Source of the DNA: Rhodococcoides fascians A44A
GTDB taxonomy: Bacteria; Actinomycetota; Actinomycetes; Mycobacteriales; Mycobacteriaceae
Direction of reading: 5' to 3'
Length of the DNA: 64,000 nt
NCBI RefSeq assembly: GCF_000760735.1
Contig: NZ_JMEX01000005.1
Coordinates: 201,258 to 265,257 of the forward strand
In this document: positions 8,204-18,700 of the stretch, piece by piece
How positions within the stretch are numbered: the first letter of the stretch is position 1
Layout: every line of letters begins with the position of its first letter
Position numbers and translations under genes: made by a program
The notes under the pieces: model-generated
What the model saw: the letters and a program-made list of their open reading frames with translations, nothing else
What the model was told of the DNA's origin: nothing
The model's database searches: none

Positions 8204-9364
8204 TCACTCGAGCGGTAGCTCTGCTCGTACTCGCCACCGACCGTCCGACATCCTGCCCGCGTCCAACGTTCCCTGCAGAACTGCGACCCGCTCCCGCATA
8301 CCCAGCAAGCCGTTTCCCGTCCCTTCGACGGCGATGGGCGGGGCACCGACACCGCTGTTGAGAATCTCGACGAGCACGTCCTCGTCGCGACGGATCACCG
8401 ACACCGACGCTTTCGGGGCGTGTCCACCGTGCCGAAGCACGTTCGTCAGCGATTCCTGGACCAGCCGGTGGACACCCAGGCTGATCGCCGGACTGATGTC
8501 GTCGAGATTGCCGGTCTGCTCCAGCTCCACGTTCAATCCGGCCCTCGACATCATGTCCACCACCTTCGCGAGGCCGGCGGTGCCGTACATCGGCATGTCG
8601 TCCGCGTGCGGGTTGGTGCGCAGAAGCGCAACCGTGCGCCGTAGTTCGGCGAGAGCCGCGCGTCCCGTTGCGGAAATGTTCGCCACAGCCTGCTCGGCAC
8701 GTTCGGGATCCTTCCGGATCGCGTAGGACGCACCGTCCGCCTGGACGACCATCACGCTCACTCCGTGGGCGATCACGTCGTGCAGCTCTCGTGCGATGCG
8801 GGTGCGCTCCATCGCCACCGCATCCTCCGCCCGCCGATCACGGTCGTACTCCGCGACGGCGAGCCGTGCCTCGACCGCCTCGTCGTAGGCACGACGTGCG
8901 CCGAGGAACTCCGCCGCCAGCCAGGCCAGCGCGTACATCAGCACCGTGAACAGAATCGACGTGAACGGATCCTGATCGAGGAAGACCAACGACACCATCC
9001 CGTCGACGGCCACGGCCACGAGGTAGATCGCACCCTCGCGCCGACCGACGTACGCCACCAGCGTGTACAGCATGATCGGAAGCGCGAGCAGCGACGGATG
9101 CAGACTGGTAGTGTCCCCCAGCGCATGTCCGGTGAGAACACTCAGGATGGACACGATCAGTACCGCTCCGGACACTGTTCGCGGGTGTCGCCTGCGCCAC
9201 GCGACCGGAGCCGACACAGCCACGGCGACCAGTGCGAACAACGGCCACAGCACATCCGTGGCCGAGCCGATGAACACTATGGCGTCGGTCAGGAACAACG
9301 CGCAGGCCAGGAGAGAATCCGCGACGAAGGGCTTGCCCCTGAGCCACAGGCTGAATCTGCGCAT
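8204..9364 (-). CDS. Sensor histidine kinase, DesK/NarX-like
   Basis: Membrane sensor that phosphorylates the response regulator at 7529-8194. Residues 1-150 hold about five hydrophobic segments with no large extracellular loop. The dimerisation/phosphotransfer region has RIARELHDVIAHGVSVMVVQ with the phospho-acceptor H195. The ATPase domain shows the N box (RLVQESLTNVLRHG) and a GTGNGLLGMRERV glycine box. The signal is not predictable. Its ATG lies only 17 bp from the start of the divergent TSUP gene, so its promoter must overlap that gene or the true start is further in. Confidence 0.93.
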   Translation of the reverse strand: MRRFSLWLRGKPFVADSLLACALFLTDAIVFIGSATDVLWPLFALVAVAVSAPVAWRRRHPRTVSGAVLIVSILSVLTGHALGDTTSLHPSLLALPIMLYTLVAYVGRREGAIYLVAVAVDGMVSLVFLDQDPFTSILFTVLMYALAWLAAEFLGARRAYDEAVEARLAVAEYDRDRRAEDAVAMERTRIARELHDVIAHGVSVMVVQADGASYAIRKDPERAEQAVANISATGRAALAELRRTVALLRTNPHADDMPMYGTAGLAKVVDMMSRAGLNVELEQTGNLDDISPAISLGVHRLVQESLTNVLRHGGHAPKASVSVIRRDEDVLVEILNSGVGAPPIAVEGTGNGLLGMRERVAVLQGTLDAGRMSDGRWRVRAELPLE

Positions 9365-9381
9365 GTGATTGAGTTTGCCGT

Positions 9382-10149
9382 ATGACGGCTGCCGACTGGG
9401 GATTGCTCATGGTTGCCGCGTTCAGCGCCGGGTGGGTCGATGCCGTCGTCGGAGGCGGCGGCCTCATCCTGCTTCCGGCACTGCTCGTCGTGGCCCCTGG
9501 ATTGTCCGCACAAGCCGCTTTGGCGACGAACAAGATGACCGCGGTGTTCGGAACGTGCGCAGCCGTCGTCACCTTCGCTCGCAAGATAAAGATCGAATGG
9601 CGAGTGATGGCGCCTGCAGGCCTTGCCGCAGCCGTCACGTCGGCATGCGGTGCGGCCGCAGTCTCTCTCATCGACCGCGACCTGTTCATTCCGATCATCA
9701 TGGTCGTCCTCGTGGGAGTCGCCATCCTGGTGACGGCGCGGCCGACGATCGGCACTGTGGCAGCCCACAATCCACCGAGTCGACGCAAGTTTCTCGTGGT
9801 GGTCTTCCTGGCGGCGGGTGCATTCGGCTTCTACGACGGAATCCTCGGACCGGGCACCGGCACGTTCTTCATCATCGCGTTCGCCACCCTGCTCGGTACC
9901 GAGTTCGTCCGCAGTGCGGCGATGGCGAAAGTGCTGAACCTCGGTTCCAACGTAGGCGCTTTGGCCTTCTTCGCGATCACTGGCCACGTGCTGTGGCAAT
10001 TGGGTGCTGCGATGGCCGTGTGCAATGTGATCGGCGCGCTGCTCGGGTCGAGGACCGCACTGTCGAGGGGATCGGGGTTCGTCCGAATCGTGCTGTTGGT
10101 GGTCGTGATCGGCATGGTTGTCCGCCTGGGATGGCAACAGTTCGGCTAA
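9382..10149 (+). CDS. TSUP family permease (TauE/SafE-like)
   Basis: Predicted membrane transporter of the sulfite exporter TauE/SafE superfamily, which moves sulfur-containing or organic anions; the substrate cannot be read from sequence. The 255-residue length and repeated architecture fit: SAGWVDAVVGGGGLILLPALL near the N terminus and GFYDGILGPGTGTFFIIAFATLLG in the second half are the two family repeats, with about eight hydrophobic segments. It is divergent from the kinase gene (17 bp between start codons) and 11 bp upstream of tldD. Confidence 0.88.
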   Translation: MTAADWGLLMVAAFSAGWVDAVVGGGGLILLPALLVVAPGLSAQAALATNKMTAVFGTCAAVVTFARKIKIEWRVMAPAGLAAAVTSACGAAAVSLIDRDLFIPIIMVVLVGVAILVTARPTIGTVAAHNPPSRRKFLVVVFLAAGAFGFYDGILGPGTGTFFIIAFATLLGTEFVRSAAMAKVLNLGSNVGALAFFAITGHVLWQLGAAMAVCNVIGALLGSRTALSRGSGFVRIVLLVVVIGMVVRLGWQQFG

Positions 10150-10152
10150 TCT
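10147..10152 (+). promoter_or_regulatory. -10 element for leaderless tldD
   Basis: TAATCT lies 8 nt before the tldD GTG and overlaps the stop codon of the upstream permease. This spacing would put transcription initiation at or next to the start codon. No Shine-Dalgarno sequence is present. Confidence 0.4.
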
Positions 10153-10160
10153 CCATCCCT

Positions 10161-11696
10161 GTGACCCTGCCTCCGCACACGCACACACGCACCGTCGATG
10201 CGGATTTTCTCGAACTCCCTCTGAAAGCACTGGCCGGTGCCGCACTGGACGCGGCGAAGCGAGCCGGGGCATCCCACGCGGACTTCCGAGTCCACCGATT
10301 GGTCACCCAGTCACTGAACATGCGCGACAGCATCGTTCAGTCGGCGGTGGACAGTTCGGAGATCGGTCTCGCGGTCCGTGTGGTCGTCGACGGAACGTGG
10401 GGGTTCGCGTCCGAATCCGAACTGTCGGAAGCGTCTGCGTCGAAGGCAGCGCAGTCCGCTGTTGCAGTCGCCCGGGCACTGCGATCGCTCAACCGCGAAT
10501 CCGTCGAACTGGCCGACGAACCCGTGTACCGCGACGCGACGTGGGTGTCCCCCTACACCGTCGATCCGTTCTCGGTCCCGACGACGGAGAAAGTAGAGCT
10601 TCTCGCCGCCTACTCGGATTCCCTCCGCACCGCCGAGGGCATCGATCACGTCACTGCGTCCGTCCTGCAGGTCAAGGAGCAGGCGTTCTACGCCGATCTC
10701 GCCGGCAGCTCCATCACCCAGCAGCGGATTCGCCTGCACCCACAGTTCGAGGCCACCACGGTCGACCACGAGGCAGGCGCGTTCGAGACGATGCGCACGT
10801 TGGCACCTCCCACCAGTCGCGGATGGGAGTATCTCGGCGCCGGCAGCACCTGGGACTGGTCCGACGAACTGGAGCGGATTCCTTACTGGTTGTCGGAGAA
10901 GGTGAAGTCTCCGACGGTCACCCCCGGCAATCTGGACCTGGTCATCGACCCGACCAACCTGTGGCTCACCATCCACGAATCGATCGGCCATGCAACCGAA
11001 TACGATCGTGCCATCGGATACGAGGCCGCCTACGCGGGCACGTCGTTCGCCACGCCGGACAAGTTGGGGACGCTGAAGTACGGCAGTGACCACATGCACG
11101 TCACTGCGGATCGCACCGAACAGCACGGACTCGCGAGCATCGGATACGACGACGACGGTGTCGCCGCGCAGCAGTGGGACCTGGTCAAGGACGGCGTACT
11201 GGTCGGCTACCAGCTCGACCGCGTGTTCGCCCCCAGACTCGGCCTGCCTCGTTCCAACGGCTGCTCGTACGCCGACTCGCCGCACCACGTACCGATCCAA
11301 CGCATGGCCAACGTGTCGCTTCGACCGGACCCCGACACCGATCGCACAGTCGACGATCTCGTAGCCGAAGTCGAGGACGGCATCTACATCGTCGGCGACA
11401 AGTCCTGGTCCATCGACATGCAGCGGTACAACTTCCAGTTCACCGGCCAACGCTTCTTCAGGATCAGGAACGGCCGGCTCGACGGCCAGGTTCGCGACGT
11501 CGCGTATCAGGCGACGACAACCGATTTCTGGGGTTCGATGGACCTCGTCGGCGGCAAGTCCACGAGGCGGCTCGGTGGTGCGTTCAACTGCGGCAAGGCA
11601 CAACCCGGGCAGGTCGCGGCGGTCAGCCACGGATGCCCGGCTGCACTGTTCCGCGGTGTCAACGTGCTCAACACTCGATCGGAGGCAGGCCGATGA
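10161..11696 (+). CDS. tldD: TldD-type metalloprotease subunit
   Basis: TldD with TldE/PmbA forms a zinc metalloprotease that degrades unfolded peptides and matures some ribosomal peptides in other bacteria. The HExxxH zinc motif is present as TIHESIGHATEYDRA at about residues 270-285. Start taken as GTG 10161 (VTLPPHTHTRTVDADF), supported by a TAATCT element just upstream; the frame stays open further up but that stretch is antisense-like sequence overlapping the permease. The length of 511 residues fits the family. It ends in an ATGA overlap with the partner gene, as expected for a co-translated heterodimer. Confidence 0.93.
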   Translation: MTLPPHTHTRTVDADFLELPLKALAGAALDAAKRAGASHADFRVHRLVTQSLNMRDSIVQSAVDSSEIGLAVRVVVDGTWGFASESELSEASASKAAQSAVAVARALRSLNRESVELADEPVYRDATWVSPYTVDPFSVPTTEKVELLAAYSDSLRTAEGIDHVTASVLQVKEQAFYADLAGSSITQQRIRLHPQFEATTVDHEAGAFETMRTLAPPTSRGWEYLGAGSTWDWSDELERIPYWLSEKVKSPTVTPGNLDLVIDPTNLWLTIHESIGHATEYDRAIGYEAAYAGTSFATPDKLGTLKYGSDHMHVTADRTEQHGLASIGYDDDGVAAQQWDLVKDGVLVGYQLDRVFAPRLGLPRSNGCSYADSPHHVPIQRMANVSLRPDPDTDRTVDDLVAEVEDGIYIVGDKSWSIDMQRYNFQFTGQRFFRIRNGRLDGQVRDVAYQATTTDFWGSMDLVGGKSTRRLGGAFNCGKAQPGQVAAVSHGCPAALFRGVNVLNTRSEAGR

Positions 11697-13051
11697 TCGC
11701 CGGACATGAGGTGATCGAACGTGCACTGTCCGCGGCGACGGTCGACGAGACGATCGTGATCGTCACCGATTCCAGCGAGGCCTCGCTCCGCTGGGCCGGC
11801 AACTCGATGACCACCAACGGCATCTCGACGCTTCGACGCTGGACGGTGATGTCGATCGTCCGCACCGACGCAGGGGCACGCGCCGCGACCGTGTCCTCCA
11901 CGTCGGTGGATCCAGCGGACATCGCGGGCGTCGTCGCCGCAGCGGAACGAGCAGCGCGCGCGGCCGGTGTCGCCGAGGATGCGATGCCGCTTCTGACGGG
12001 CACCAGCGTGCCGGACGGCTGGGAGGCACCGTCGCAGCGAACGAACATCGACGTGTTCGGTTCGCTCACCGGTGGCCTGTCGTCGGGGTTCGACGGCACC
12101 GACCAGCTCTACGGATTCGCACACCACCAGGTGGAGACGGTGTGGCTGGGAAGTTCGACCGGGATCCGCAAGCGATACACCCAACCGACAGGATCGGTGG
12201 AGATCAACGGCAAACGCGGTGACGCCAGCGCGTGGGTCGGCACCGGGACCACGCGGTTCGACGACGTCGCGGTGGACTCACTGCTGGCCGATCTGTCCAC
12301 GCGCCTGGACTGGGCCGACACACGCGTCGACCTCCCGGCAGGACGGTACGAGACGATACTGCCTCCGTCGGCAGTCGCCGATCTGATGATCTATCTCGTG
12401 TGGACGATGGAGGGTCGGGGCGCCCAGGAAGGACGCACCGCATTGTCGCGCGCCGGTGGAACTCGCATCGGAGAGAAACTCGGCACTCTCGACCTGACAT
12501 TGTTCTCCGATCCCACGGCACCCGGCCTCGAGTACTCGCCGTTTCTGGCGACGGGATCGTCCAACGACTCGGTGTCACTGTTCGACAACGGGCTGCCGAC
12601 CTCACGCGTCGACTGGATCGCCGACGGCGTGATCAATGCCCTCTCCTATCCCCGCTTCGCAGCCGAGGAGTACGCGACTCCCGTGACCGCGCCCGGGGAC
12701 AACCTGATCCTCACCGGTGGCGACACGTCCATCGAGGACATGATTGCCGGGACCGAACGTGGTCTGCTTCTGACCACGCTGTGGTACATCCGCGAGGTCG
12801 ATCCCGCGACGCTGCTGCTGACCGGCTTGACACGAGACGGCGTCTACCTGGTCGAGGACGGCGAGGTCGTCGGATCGACGAACAACTTCCGTTTCAACGA
12901 AAGCCCGCTCGACCTGCTCCGACGAGCAAGCCAAGCGGGCATCAGTTCGCCGACACTACCTCGGGAATGGAAGGACTGGTTCACGCGAACAGCGATGCCG
13001 CCGTTGCGCATTCCGGACTTTCACATGTCCTCGGTCAGCGCGGCCCAGTAG
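11693..13051 (+). CDS. pmbA: TldE/PmbA-type protease partner subunit
   Basis: Non-catalytic partner that completes the TldD/TldE protease. The 452 residues show the family fold signals (WAGNSMTTNG near the N terminus, a SVEINGKRGDAS-type core, LPPSAVADLMIYLVWTMEGRGAQEG, and NNFRFNESPLDLL at the end) but no HExxxH, consistent with the E subunit. The start codon overlaps the tldD stop by four bases. No peptide-precursor gene is seen nearby, so a general housekeeping role is the default. Confidence 0.9.
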   Translation: MIAGHEVIERALSAATVDETIVIVTDSSEASLRWAGNSMTTNGISTLRRWTVMSIVRTDAGARAATVSSTSVDPADIAGVVAAAERAARAAGVAEDAMPLLTGTSVPDGWEAPSQRTNIDVFGSLTGGLSSGFDGTDQLYGFAHHQVETVWLGSSTGIRKRYTQPTGSVEINGKRGDASAWVGTGTTRFDDVAVDSLLADLSTRLDWADTRVDLPAGRYETILPPSAVADLMIYLVWTMEGRGAQEGRTALSRAGGTRIGEKLGTLDLTLFSDPTAPGLEYSPFLATGSSNDSVSLFDNGLPTSRVDWIADGVINALSYPRFAAEEYATPVTAPGDNLILTGGDTSIEDMIAGTERGLLLTTLWYIREVDPATLLLTGLTRDGVYLVEDGEVVGSTNNFRFNESPLDLLRRASQAGISSPTLPREWKDWFTRTAMPPLRIPDFHMSSVSAAQ

Positions 13052-13061
13052 TCGTCGACAC

Positions 13062-13487
13062 CTACTCGGCCGGTCCCGACACCTCGAGTGCGATGTTGTC
13101 GGGGTCGCGGAACTCGAGGATCGCGAGGCCGGGGCCTCCGCTCTTGATTCCCTCGTGCGCGATACCCAATCGGTCGAGAGTGTCCACCGCATCCTGCAGC
13201 GCCTGCCGACTGTCCACGCCGAAACTCAGGTGATCGAGCCCCGCACGGTCCGCGTCGAAGTTGTCGTCGTCCGGTGCGACCGGACGGAGACCGAACAATC
13301 CGCCGGGGAACTGGTAGATGACTCCACCGAACAGAAACCACAGGGATTTCTTGGTCTCCTCGTCGGCATTCGGGTCGTACTCGAACGCCACATCGAAACC
13401 GAACACGTCGTCGTAGAACTTTCGCGACACGTCGATGTCGCTGACCGTGAGCCGGACATGATGGAAATCCGTAGCTGCAATCGGCAC
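13062..13487 (-). CDS. VOC/glyoxalase superfamily protein
   Basis: Vicinal-oxygen-chelate fold protein of 141 residues, a single domain made of two beta-alpha-beta-beta-beta units (HHVRLTVSDIDVSRKFYDDVFGF and LDHLSFGVDSRQALQDAVDTL). A histidine early in each half and a glutamate in LEFRDPDNIALEV match the metal-binding pattern. Such proteins act as dioxygenases, lyases or resistance proteins; the substrate here is unknown. Start GTG 13487 has GGAGAA 7 nt upstream. It converges on pmbA with a 10-bp gap. Confidence 0.88.
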   Translation of the reverse strand: MPIAATDFHHVRLTVSDIDVSRKFYDDVFGFDVAFEYDPNADEETKKSLWFLFGGVIYQFPGGLFGLRPVAPDDDNFDADRAGLDHLSFGVDSRQALQDAVDTLDRLGIAHEGIKSGGPGLAILEFRDPDNIALEVSGPAE

Positions 13488-13632
13488 GGTGCTTCTCCGC
13501 TCTGGTGGTCTCTGCCACCCGTTGTTGGTCCTCTATCCGACACCGCCCTGCCTGTCGTCCGCAGGCCGCCGACGTACATGTACCCACTTGCGCATATCGG
13601 AATCAGACCGAACGGGATCAGGTGACACCGCG

Positions 13633-15258
13633 TCACGCGGACCCGTCGTACACCTGAACTCCGCCCAGATAGGTCGCGAGAACGTCCAGGTCCGCGATGG
13701 TCTCCGGTGGGACGTCACGGGGGTCGGCGGACAGAACGACGAAGTCCGCGTACTTGCCGACCTCGATCGATCCGATGACGTCGTCGGAGAACAACTGCCA
13801 GGCGGCATCGATGGTCTGCGCGCGGATGGCCTGATCGACCGTCAGGCACTCTTCCGGGGCGGACACCGATCCGCTGGGCGTCGTTCTGGTCACCGCCACG
13901 GCGATGTTGCGCAGCGGTTCCTCGGGTGTGACCGGCGGGTCGTTGTGCAGCGAAATCCTCATGCCTGCTGCGACGGCAGACCCGGCAGGCATCCAACGGC
14001 TACCGTGCTCGGGACCGAACAGTCCGTCCACCAGGACGTCTCCCCAGTAGTGGATCTGATCGACGAACAGACTGCACGTGACACCGAGAGCCACAGCACG
14101 CCTCAACTGATCCTGCCGGATCGCGCCGACGTGTTCGAGCCGAAGCCGGTGATCGGAACGAGGATGACGGCGAAGCACACTGTCGTAGACATCGAGAATC
14201 GTGTCGATCCCGTTGTCTCCCATCACGTGACACGCGATCGGCCAGCCGCGCGGGAAGTAGGCGTCGACGATCTCGGTCAGTTGTTCGTGGGTGTAGTTGG
14301 CGTGTCCGCAGGACCCGGGTTCGACGCCGATGCTGCGGGTCGCGTCGGTGTCCAGGTACGGGAACGACAGATCTATGTTGCCGATCCACGGCGAGCCGTC
14401 CACCCAGATCTTGATTCCGGTGTGCCTGATCATGTCGTCCCCAGCCCCGGGATCGGTGCTCGCCGTCATCGCCGGACTCGACATCTCGTAGGTCCGGAGC
14501 CGGACGGTCAACGCTCCGGACTCCTCGAACCCGGCCACCAGCGGCCCGAATTTCGGGTCGTACGCCATCTCGGAACACGTCGTCAGGCCGGCACGGTTCA
14601 GCCGTGCACATTCAGCGGCAAGCATGGCCGGATAACCCCCTGCGGTCATCGCACCCGCGACGAGCGGAAACACCGCTCCGGTTTCCCGCGCGGTCCCGTC
14701 CAGCTCGCCGTCGACGTCTCGGCCGTACGCCGCGCCTTTGGGGTCGGGGGTGTCTCGATCCAGACCCAGGCTCCGTGCTGCTGCCGAATTGAAGAACGCG
14801 AGATGCCCGGAATTGTGCAGAACGACCAGGGGTGTTGCCGGCGCGATCGAGTCCAGCCAGTCCAGTGTCGGATCGGGAAGTCCGTGCTGCAACAGTGCAT
14901 CCCAGCCGCTGAGGAACGCTCCGTCGTCACCGCGTCTGGCGACTTCGCTCCGTATCGCGTCCAGGATTTGCGTCGGATCGGTCATCGTCACCGGGCGGAT
15001 GTCGACCATCCGATCCGAGAGCACCAACGCTTCCATGAGCGGATGACCGTGGGCCTCGACGAGCCCCGGCAGCACGCATCCGTCGCCGACGTCGATCACC
15101 CGGGTGGCGGGCCCGACGAGAGGTTCTGTTTCGGCCCGAGAGCCGACGGCCACGATTCGGCCGCCTCTCACACCGACGGCTTCGGCGGTGGGAAAGAATG
15201 GATCGACCGTCAGAATGCGGCCGAGAAGTACCAGGTCTGCGTCACCGAAGTCCGACAT
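13633..15258 (-). CDS. Amidohydrolase family 3 protein (YtcJ-like)
   Basis: Second predicted metal-dependent hydrolase of this family in the window, 541 residues from ATG 15258 (MSDFGDADLVLLGRILTVDP); a longer frame to 15288 adds ten residues without support. Seen motifs: VLPGLVEAHGHPLME (metal-binding HxH), IACHVMGDNGIDTILDVYDS, HRLRLEHVGAIRQDQL and MRISLHNDPPVTP. It differs from the paralogue at 5331 enough that the substrates are probably different. It stands alone between a VOC gene and the PPOX gene, with 145 bp and 82 bp gaps. Confidence 0.88.
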   Translation of the reverse strand: MSDFGDADLVLLGRILTVDPFFPTAEAVGVRGGRIVAVGSRAETEPLVGPATRVIDVGDGCVLPGLVEAHGHPLMEALVLSDRMVDIRPVTMTDPTQILDAIRSEVARRGDDGAFLSGWDALLQHGLPDPTLDWLDSIAPATPLVVLHNSGHLAFFNSAAARSLGLDRDTPDPKGAAYGRDVDGELDGTARETGAVFPLVAGAMTAGGYPAMLAAECARLNRAGLTTCSEMAYDPKFGPLVAGFEESGALTVRLRTYEMSSPAMTASTDPGAGDDMIRHTGIKIWVDGSPWIGNIDLSFPYLDTDATRSIGVEPGSCGHANYTHEQLTEIVDAYFPRGWPIACHVMGDNGIDTILDVYDSVLRRHPRSDHRLRLEHVGAIRQDQLRRAVALGVTCSLFVDQIHYWGDVLVDGLFGPEHGSRWMPAGSAVAAGMRISLHNDPPVTPEEPLRNIAVAVTRTTPSGSVSAPEECLTVDQAIRAQTIDAAWQLFSDDVIGSIEVGKYADFVVLSADPRDVPPETIADLDVLATYLGGVQVYDGSA

Positions 15259-15340
15259 GAGCGCCAGTATGGCGCCCGGCGCGGGCAATCACCGTCACAT
15301 TCGAAGCGACTACGCGCCGTGACCGCCGGATCTCACCCGA

Positions 15341-15718
15341 TCATGATGGGACGACGGAAATGCCGACCGTCCCCGATTTGCCACGACGCAGTGAACTGCC
15401 CTTCACCGTCAGCCATCCGAGGATGCCGTACTTCGACGCGATCGCCGCACGTGCCTGCTCGGTACCTGCCGCATCGAGGATCTCGGCGACGCCGTCCACC
15501 GCCGCGCCTTCGACCTTGCCACGCGCAGTGCACGGCGCAACCGTCACCTTCGCGTTTCGCTTGATCCGCTTGACCTTCCACGAGTCCGTCGTCGTCCACA
15601 CCAGCAGCCGGTCGCCGTCGCGCGCCCCCCACAGCGGCGTCGCGACGGGCGTGCCGTCCTTCTTGAACGTGGTGAGCGAAACGTACTTGCCGTCGGCGAT
15701 CTCCTGGAACGTGGCCAT
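15341..15718 (-). CDS. PPOX-class flavin/F420-binding protein (Rv2061c-like)
   Basis: Small split-barrel protein of the pyridoxamine-phosphate-oxidase-like fold; actinobacterial members commonly use coenzyme F420. Start ATG 15718 gives 125 residues beginning MATFQEIADGKYVSLTTFKKDGTPVATPLW, the usual family opening; upstream frame extension is the antisense shadow of cobN. It ends with KSGTVGISVVP. It lies 16 nt after cobN on the same strand, the same arrangement as Rv2061c-Rv2062c in M. tuberculosis, so it probably shares the riboswitch-controlled transcript. The substrate is unknown. Confidence 0.85.
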   Translation of the reverse strand: MATFQEIADGKYVSLTTFKKDGTPVATPLWGARDGDRLLVWTTTDSWKVKRIKRNAKVTVAPCTARGKVEGAAVDGVAEILDAAGTEQARAAIASKYGILGWLTVKGSSLRRGKSGTVGISVVPS

Positions 15719-15734
15719 GCCGACCAGGATACGG

Positions 15735-18700
15735 CTATTCGCCCTCGAGGTCGCCTTCCGTTTCCAGGTAGACCTGGCGCAACCCATCGAGGATGTGCTG
15801 GTCCGGTTCCGCCCACATCTTGCGTTCCACGGCCTCGAGCAGCCTTTCGGCGATGCCGTGCAGCGCCCACGGGTTGGACTGCTGCATGAACTTCTGATTC
15901 TGCTCGTCCAACACGTACGTCTCGGCCAGCTTCTCGTACATCCAGTCCGCGACGACGTCGGTGGTGGCGTCGTACCCGAACAGATAATCGACGGTCGCCG
16001 CCATTTCGAATGCGCCCTTGTATCCGTGCCGACGCATCGCCTCCAGCCACCGCGGGTTGACGACGCGTGCACGGAACACGCGTGCGGTCTCCTCCGACAA
16101 CGTGCGGGTCCGCACCGACTCCGGTCGCGTGCTGTCGCCGATGTATGCCTCGGGCGACTTCCCCGTCAGAGCGCGGACGGTGGCGACCATGCCGCCGTGG
16201 TACTGGAAGTAGTCGTCGGAATCGGCGATGTCGTGCTCACGCGTGTCGGTGTTCTTGGCAGCCACGGCAATTCGTTTGTACGCCGTGCGCATGTCGTCCG
16301 ACGCAGGAACGCCGTCGAGTCCGCGTCCGTACGCGAACCCACCCCAGGTCGTGTAGACCTGGGCCAGATCCTCGTCGCTCCGCCACGTCTTGCTGTCGAT
16401 CAGCTGAAGCAGACCCGCACCGTAGGTGCCCGGCTTCGAACCGAAAATGCGCGTCGTGGAACGACGTTCGTCACCGTGCTCGGCGAGGTCCGCCTGCGCG
16501 TGCGCACGCACGTAGTTCTGCTCCGCCGGCTCGTCCAACGCAGCTACCAGACGAACCGCGTCGTCGAGCAACGCCAGAACGTGTGGGAAGGCGTCACGGA
16601 AGAACCCACTGATGCGAACGGTCACGTCGATGCGCGGCCTACCGAGTTCTTCGAGGTCGATGACCGCAAGCGTGGTGACACGGCGCGACGCTTCGTCCCA
16701 CACCGGCGACACACCGAGGAGCGCGAAGACCTCGGCCACATCGTCTCCCGACGTGCGCATCGCCGACGTGCCCCACACCGACAACCCGACCGATTTCGGC
16801 CACTCGCCGTGATCCTTCCGGTACCGAGCCAGCAGCGACTCCGCCATCGCCTGCCCGGTTTCCCAGGCCAGCTTCGACGGCACGGCCTTGGGGTCGACCG
16901 AATAGAAGTTGCGCCCGGTGGGGAGCACGTTGATCAAGCCGCGCAACGGCGAACCGCTGGGGCCCGCAGGGATGAATCCACCGTCGAGGGCGTGCAGAAC
17001 CTGCTCGATCTCGCGCGAGGTACCGCGCAGACGCGGGACCACCTCGGCCGCGGCGAACTTCAGAATCTCGGCAACGGTGGGGCCGTGGTCCCCGGCGACT
17101 TCCTCGGCTCGGGACGGATCCCACTGCGTGAGCTGCATCGCCGAAACCAGACCGTGAGCGATCGACTCGACCTCGTCGACTCGGACGCGCTCCTCGTCGC
17201 CGTCCTCACTGAGCCCGAGAGCCTCGCGCAAGCCGGGAACCGACTGCTCGCCGCCCCACATCTGACGAGCCCGGAGCATCGCCAGAACGAGCTCGACCTC
17301 GGCGTCGCCGACGGGTTCGGACCCGAGCACGTGGAGACCGTCACGGATCTGTACGTCCTTGATCTCGCACAGCCAACCATCGACGTGCAGAAGCATGTCG
17401 TCGAACACTTCTTCGTCGGGCCGTTCCTCGAGCCCCAGATCGTGGTGCATCTGAGCAGCCGTCATGAGCGTCCAGATCTGCTGGCGGATAGCAGGCAGCT
17501 TCGCTGGATCGAGCGCCGAGATGTTCGCGTGCTCGTCGAGCAGTTGCTCGAGACGTGAGATGTCGCCGTAGCTCTCCGCGCGCGCCATCGGAGGAATCAG
17601 ATGGTCGACGAGAGTCGCGTGTGCGCGCCGCTTCGCCTGGGTGCCCTCACCCGGATCGTTGACGAGGAACGGATAGATGAGCGGCAGGTCACCGAGAGCT
17701 GCGTCGGTTCCACACGAGGCGGACATGCCGAGAGTCTTACCCGGCAGCCATTCGAGGTTGCCGTGCTTGCCGAGGTGCACCATCGCGTCGGCTCCGAAAC
17801 CGCCGTTCTCCGCGGACGCCTGAATCCAGCGATACGCCGCCAGATAGTGGTGGCTCGGAGGCAGATCCGGGTCGTGGTAGATCGCGACCGGCTTCTCGCC
17901 GAATCCACGCGGCGGCTGAACCATGATGACGACGTTGCCGAACTGCATTGCGGCGATGACGATCTCGCCTTCGGGATCGACCGACCGGTCCACGTACATA
18001 TCGCCCGGAGCGGGACCCCAATGTTCCTCGACTGCCGACGTGAGATCCTCGGGTAGTTCCTCGAACCAGTTCCGGTACTGCGCGGCCGAGATACGGATGG
18101 GGTTGCCCTCGAGCTGCTCGGAGGTGAGCCAGTCCGGATCCTGACCGCCGCGCGCGATCAGCGCGTGGATCAGAGCGTCACCGTCACGCGCTGCGAGACC
18201 CGGAATGGCGTCGGGACCGTCCAGTGGACCCAGATCGTAACCTGCGGTGCGCATCTCGGACATCAAGGCGATCGCACTGGCCGGAGTGTCGAGGCCGACG
18301 GCATTGCCGATCCGGGCGTGCTTGGTCGGGTACGCCGAGAACATCAGCGCGATCCGCCGGTCCGCCGCCGGAATGTGCCGAAGCCGTGCGTGACGTACGG
18401 CGATACCCGCGACGCGCGCCGCTCGTTCGTGATCGGGAACGTACGTGGTGAGTCCGTCGTCGTCGATCTCCTTGAACGAGAACGGAACGGTGATGAGTCG
18501 GCCGTCGAACTCGGGAACGGCCACCTGGGTGGCGACGTCGAGCGGCGAAAGGCCGTCGTCGTTCTCCTCCCACGTCGCGCGACTGCTCGTCAGACACAGT
18601 CCTTGCAGAATGGGAACGTCGAGGGCGGCGAGTTCGGCGACGTCCCACGCCTCGTCGTCTCCGCCTGCCGACGCACCTGCGGGTTTGGTGCCCCCGGCCG

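Noticed and set aside
9369-10160. N-terminal extension of TldD into the permease gene
   Set aside because: The frame is open by chance in GC-rich DNA. The sequence is Arg/Gly-rich, unrelated to TldD, and the permease in the other frame is clearly real.
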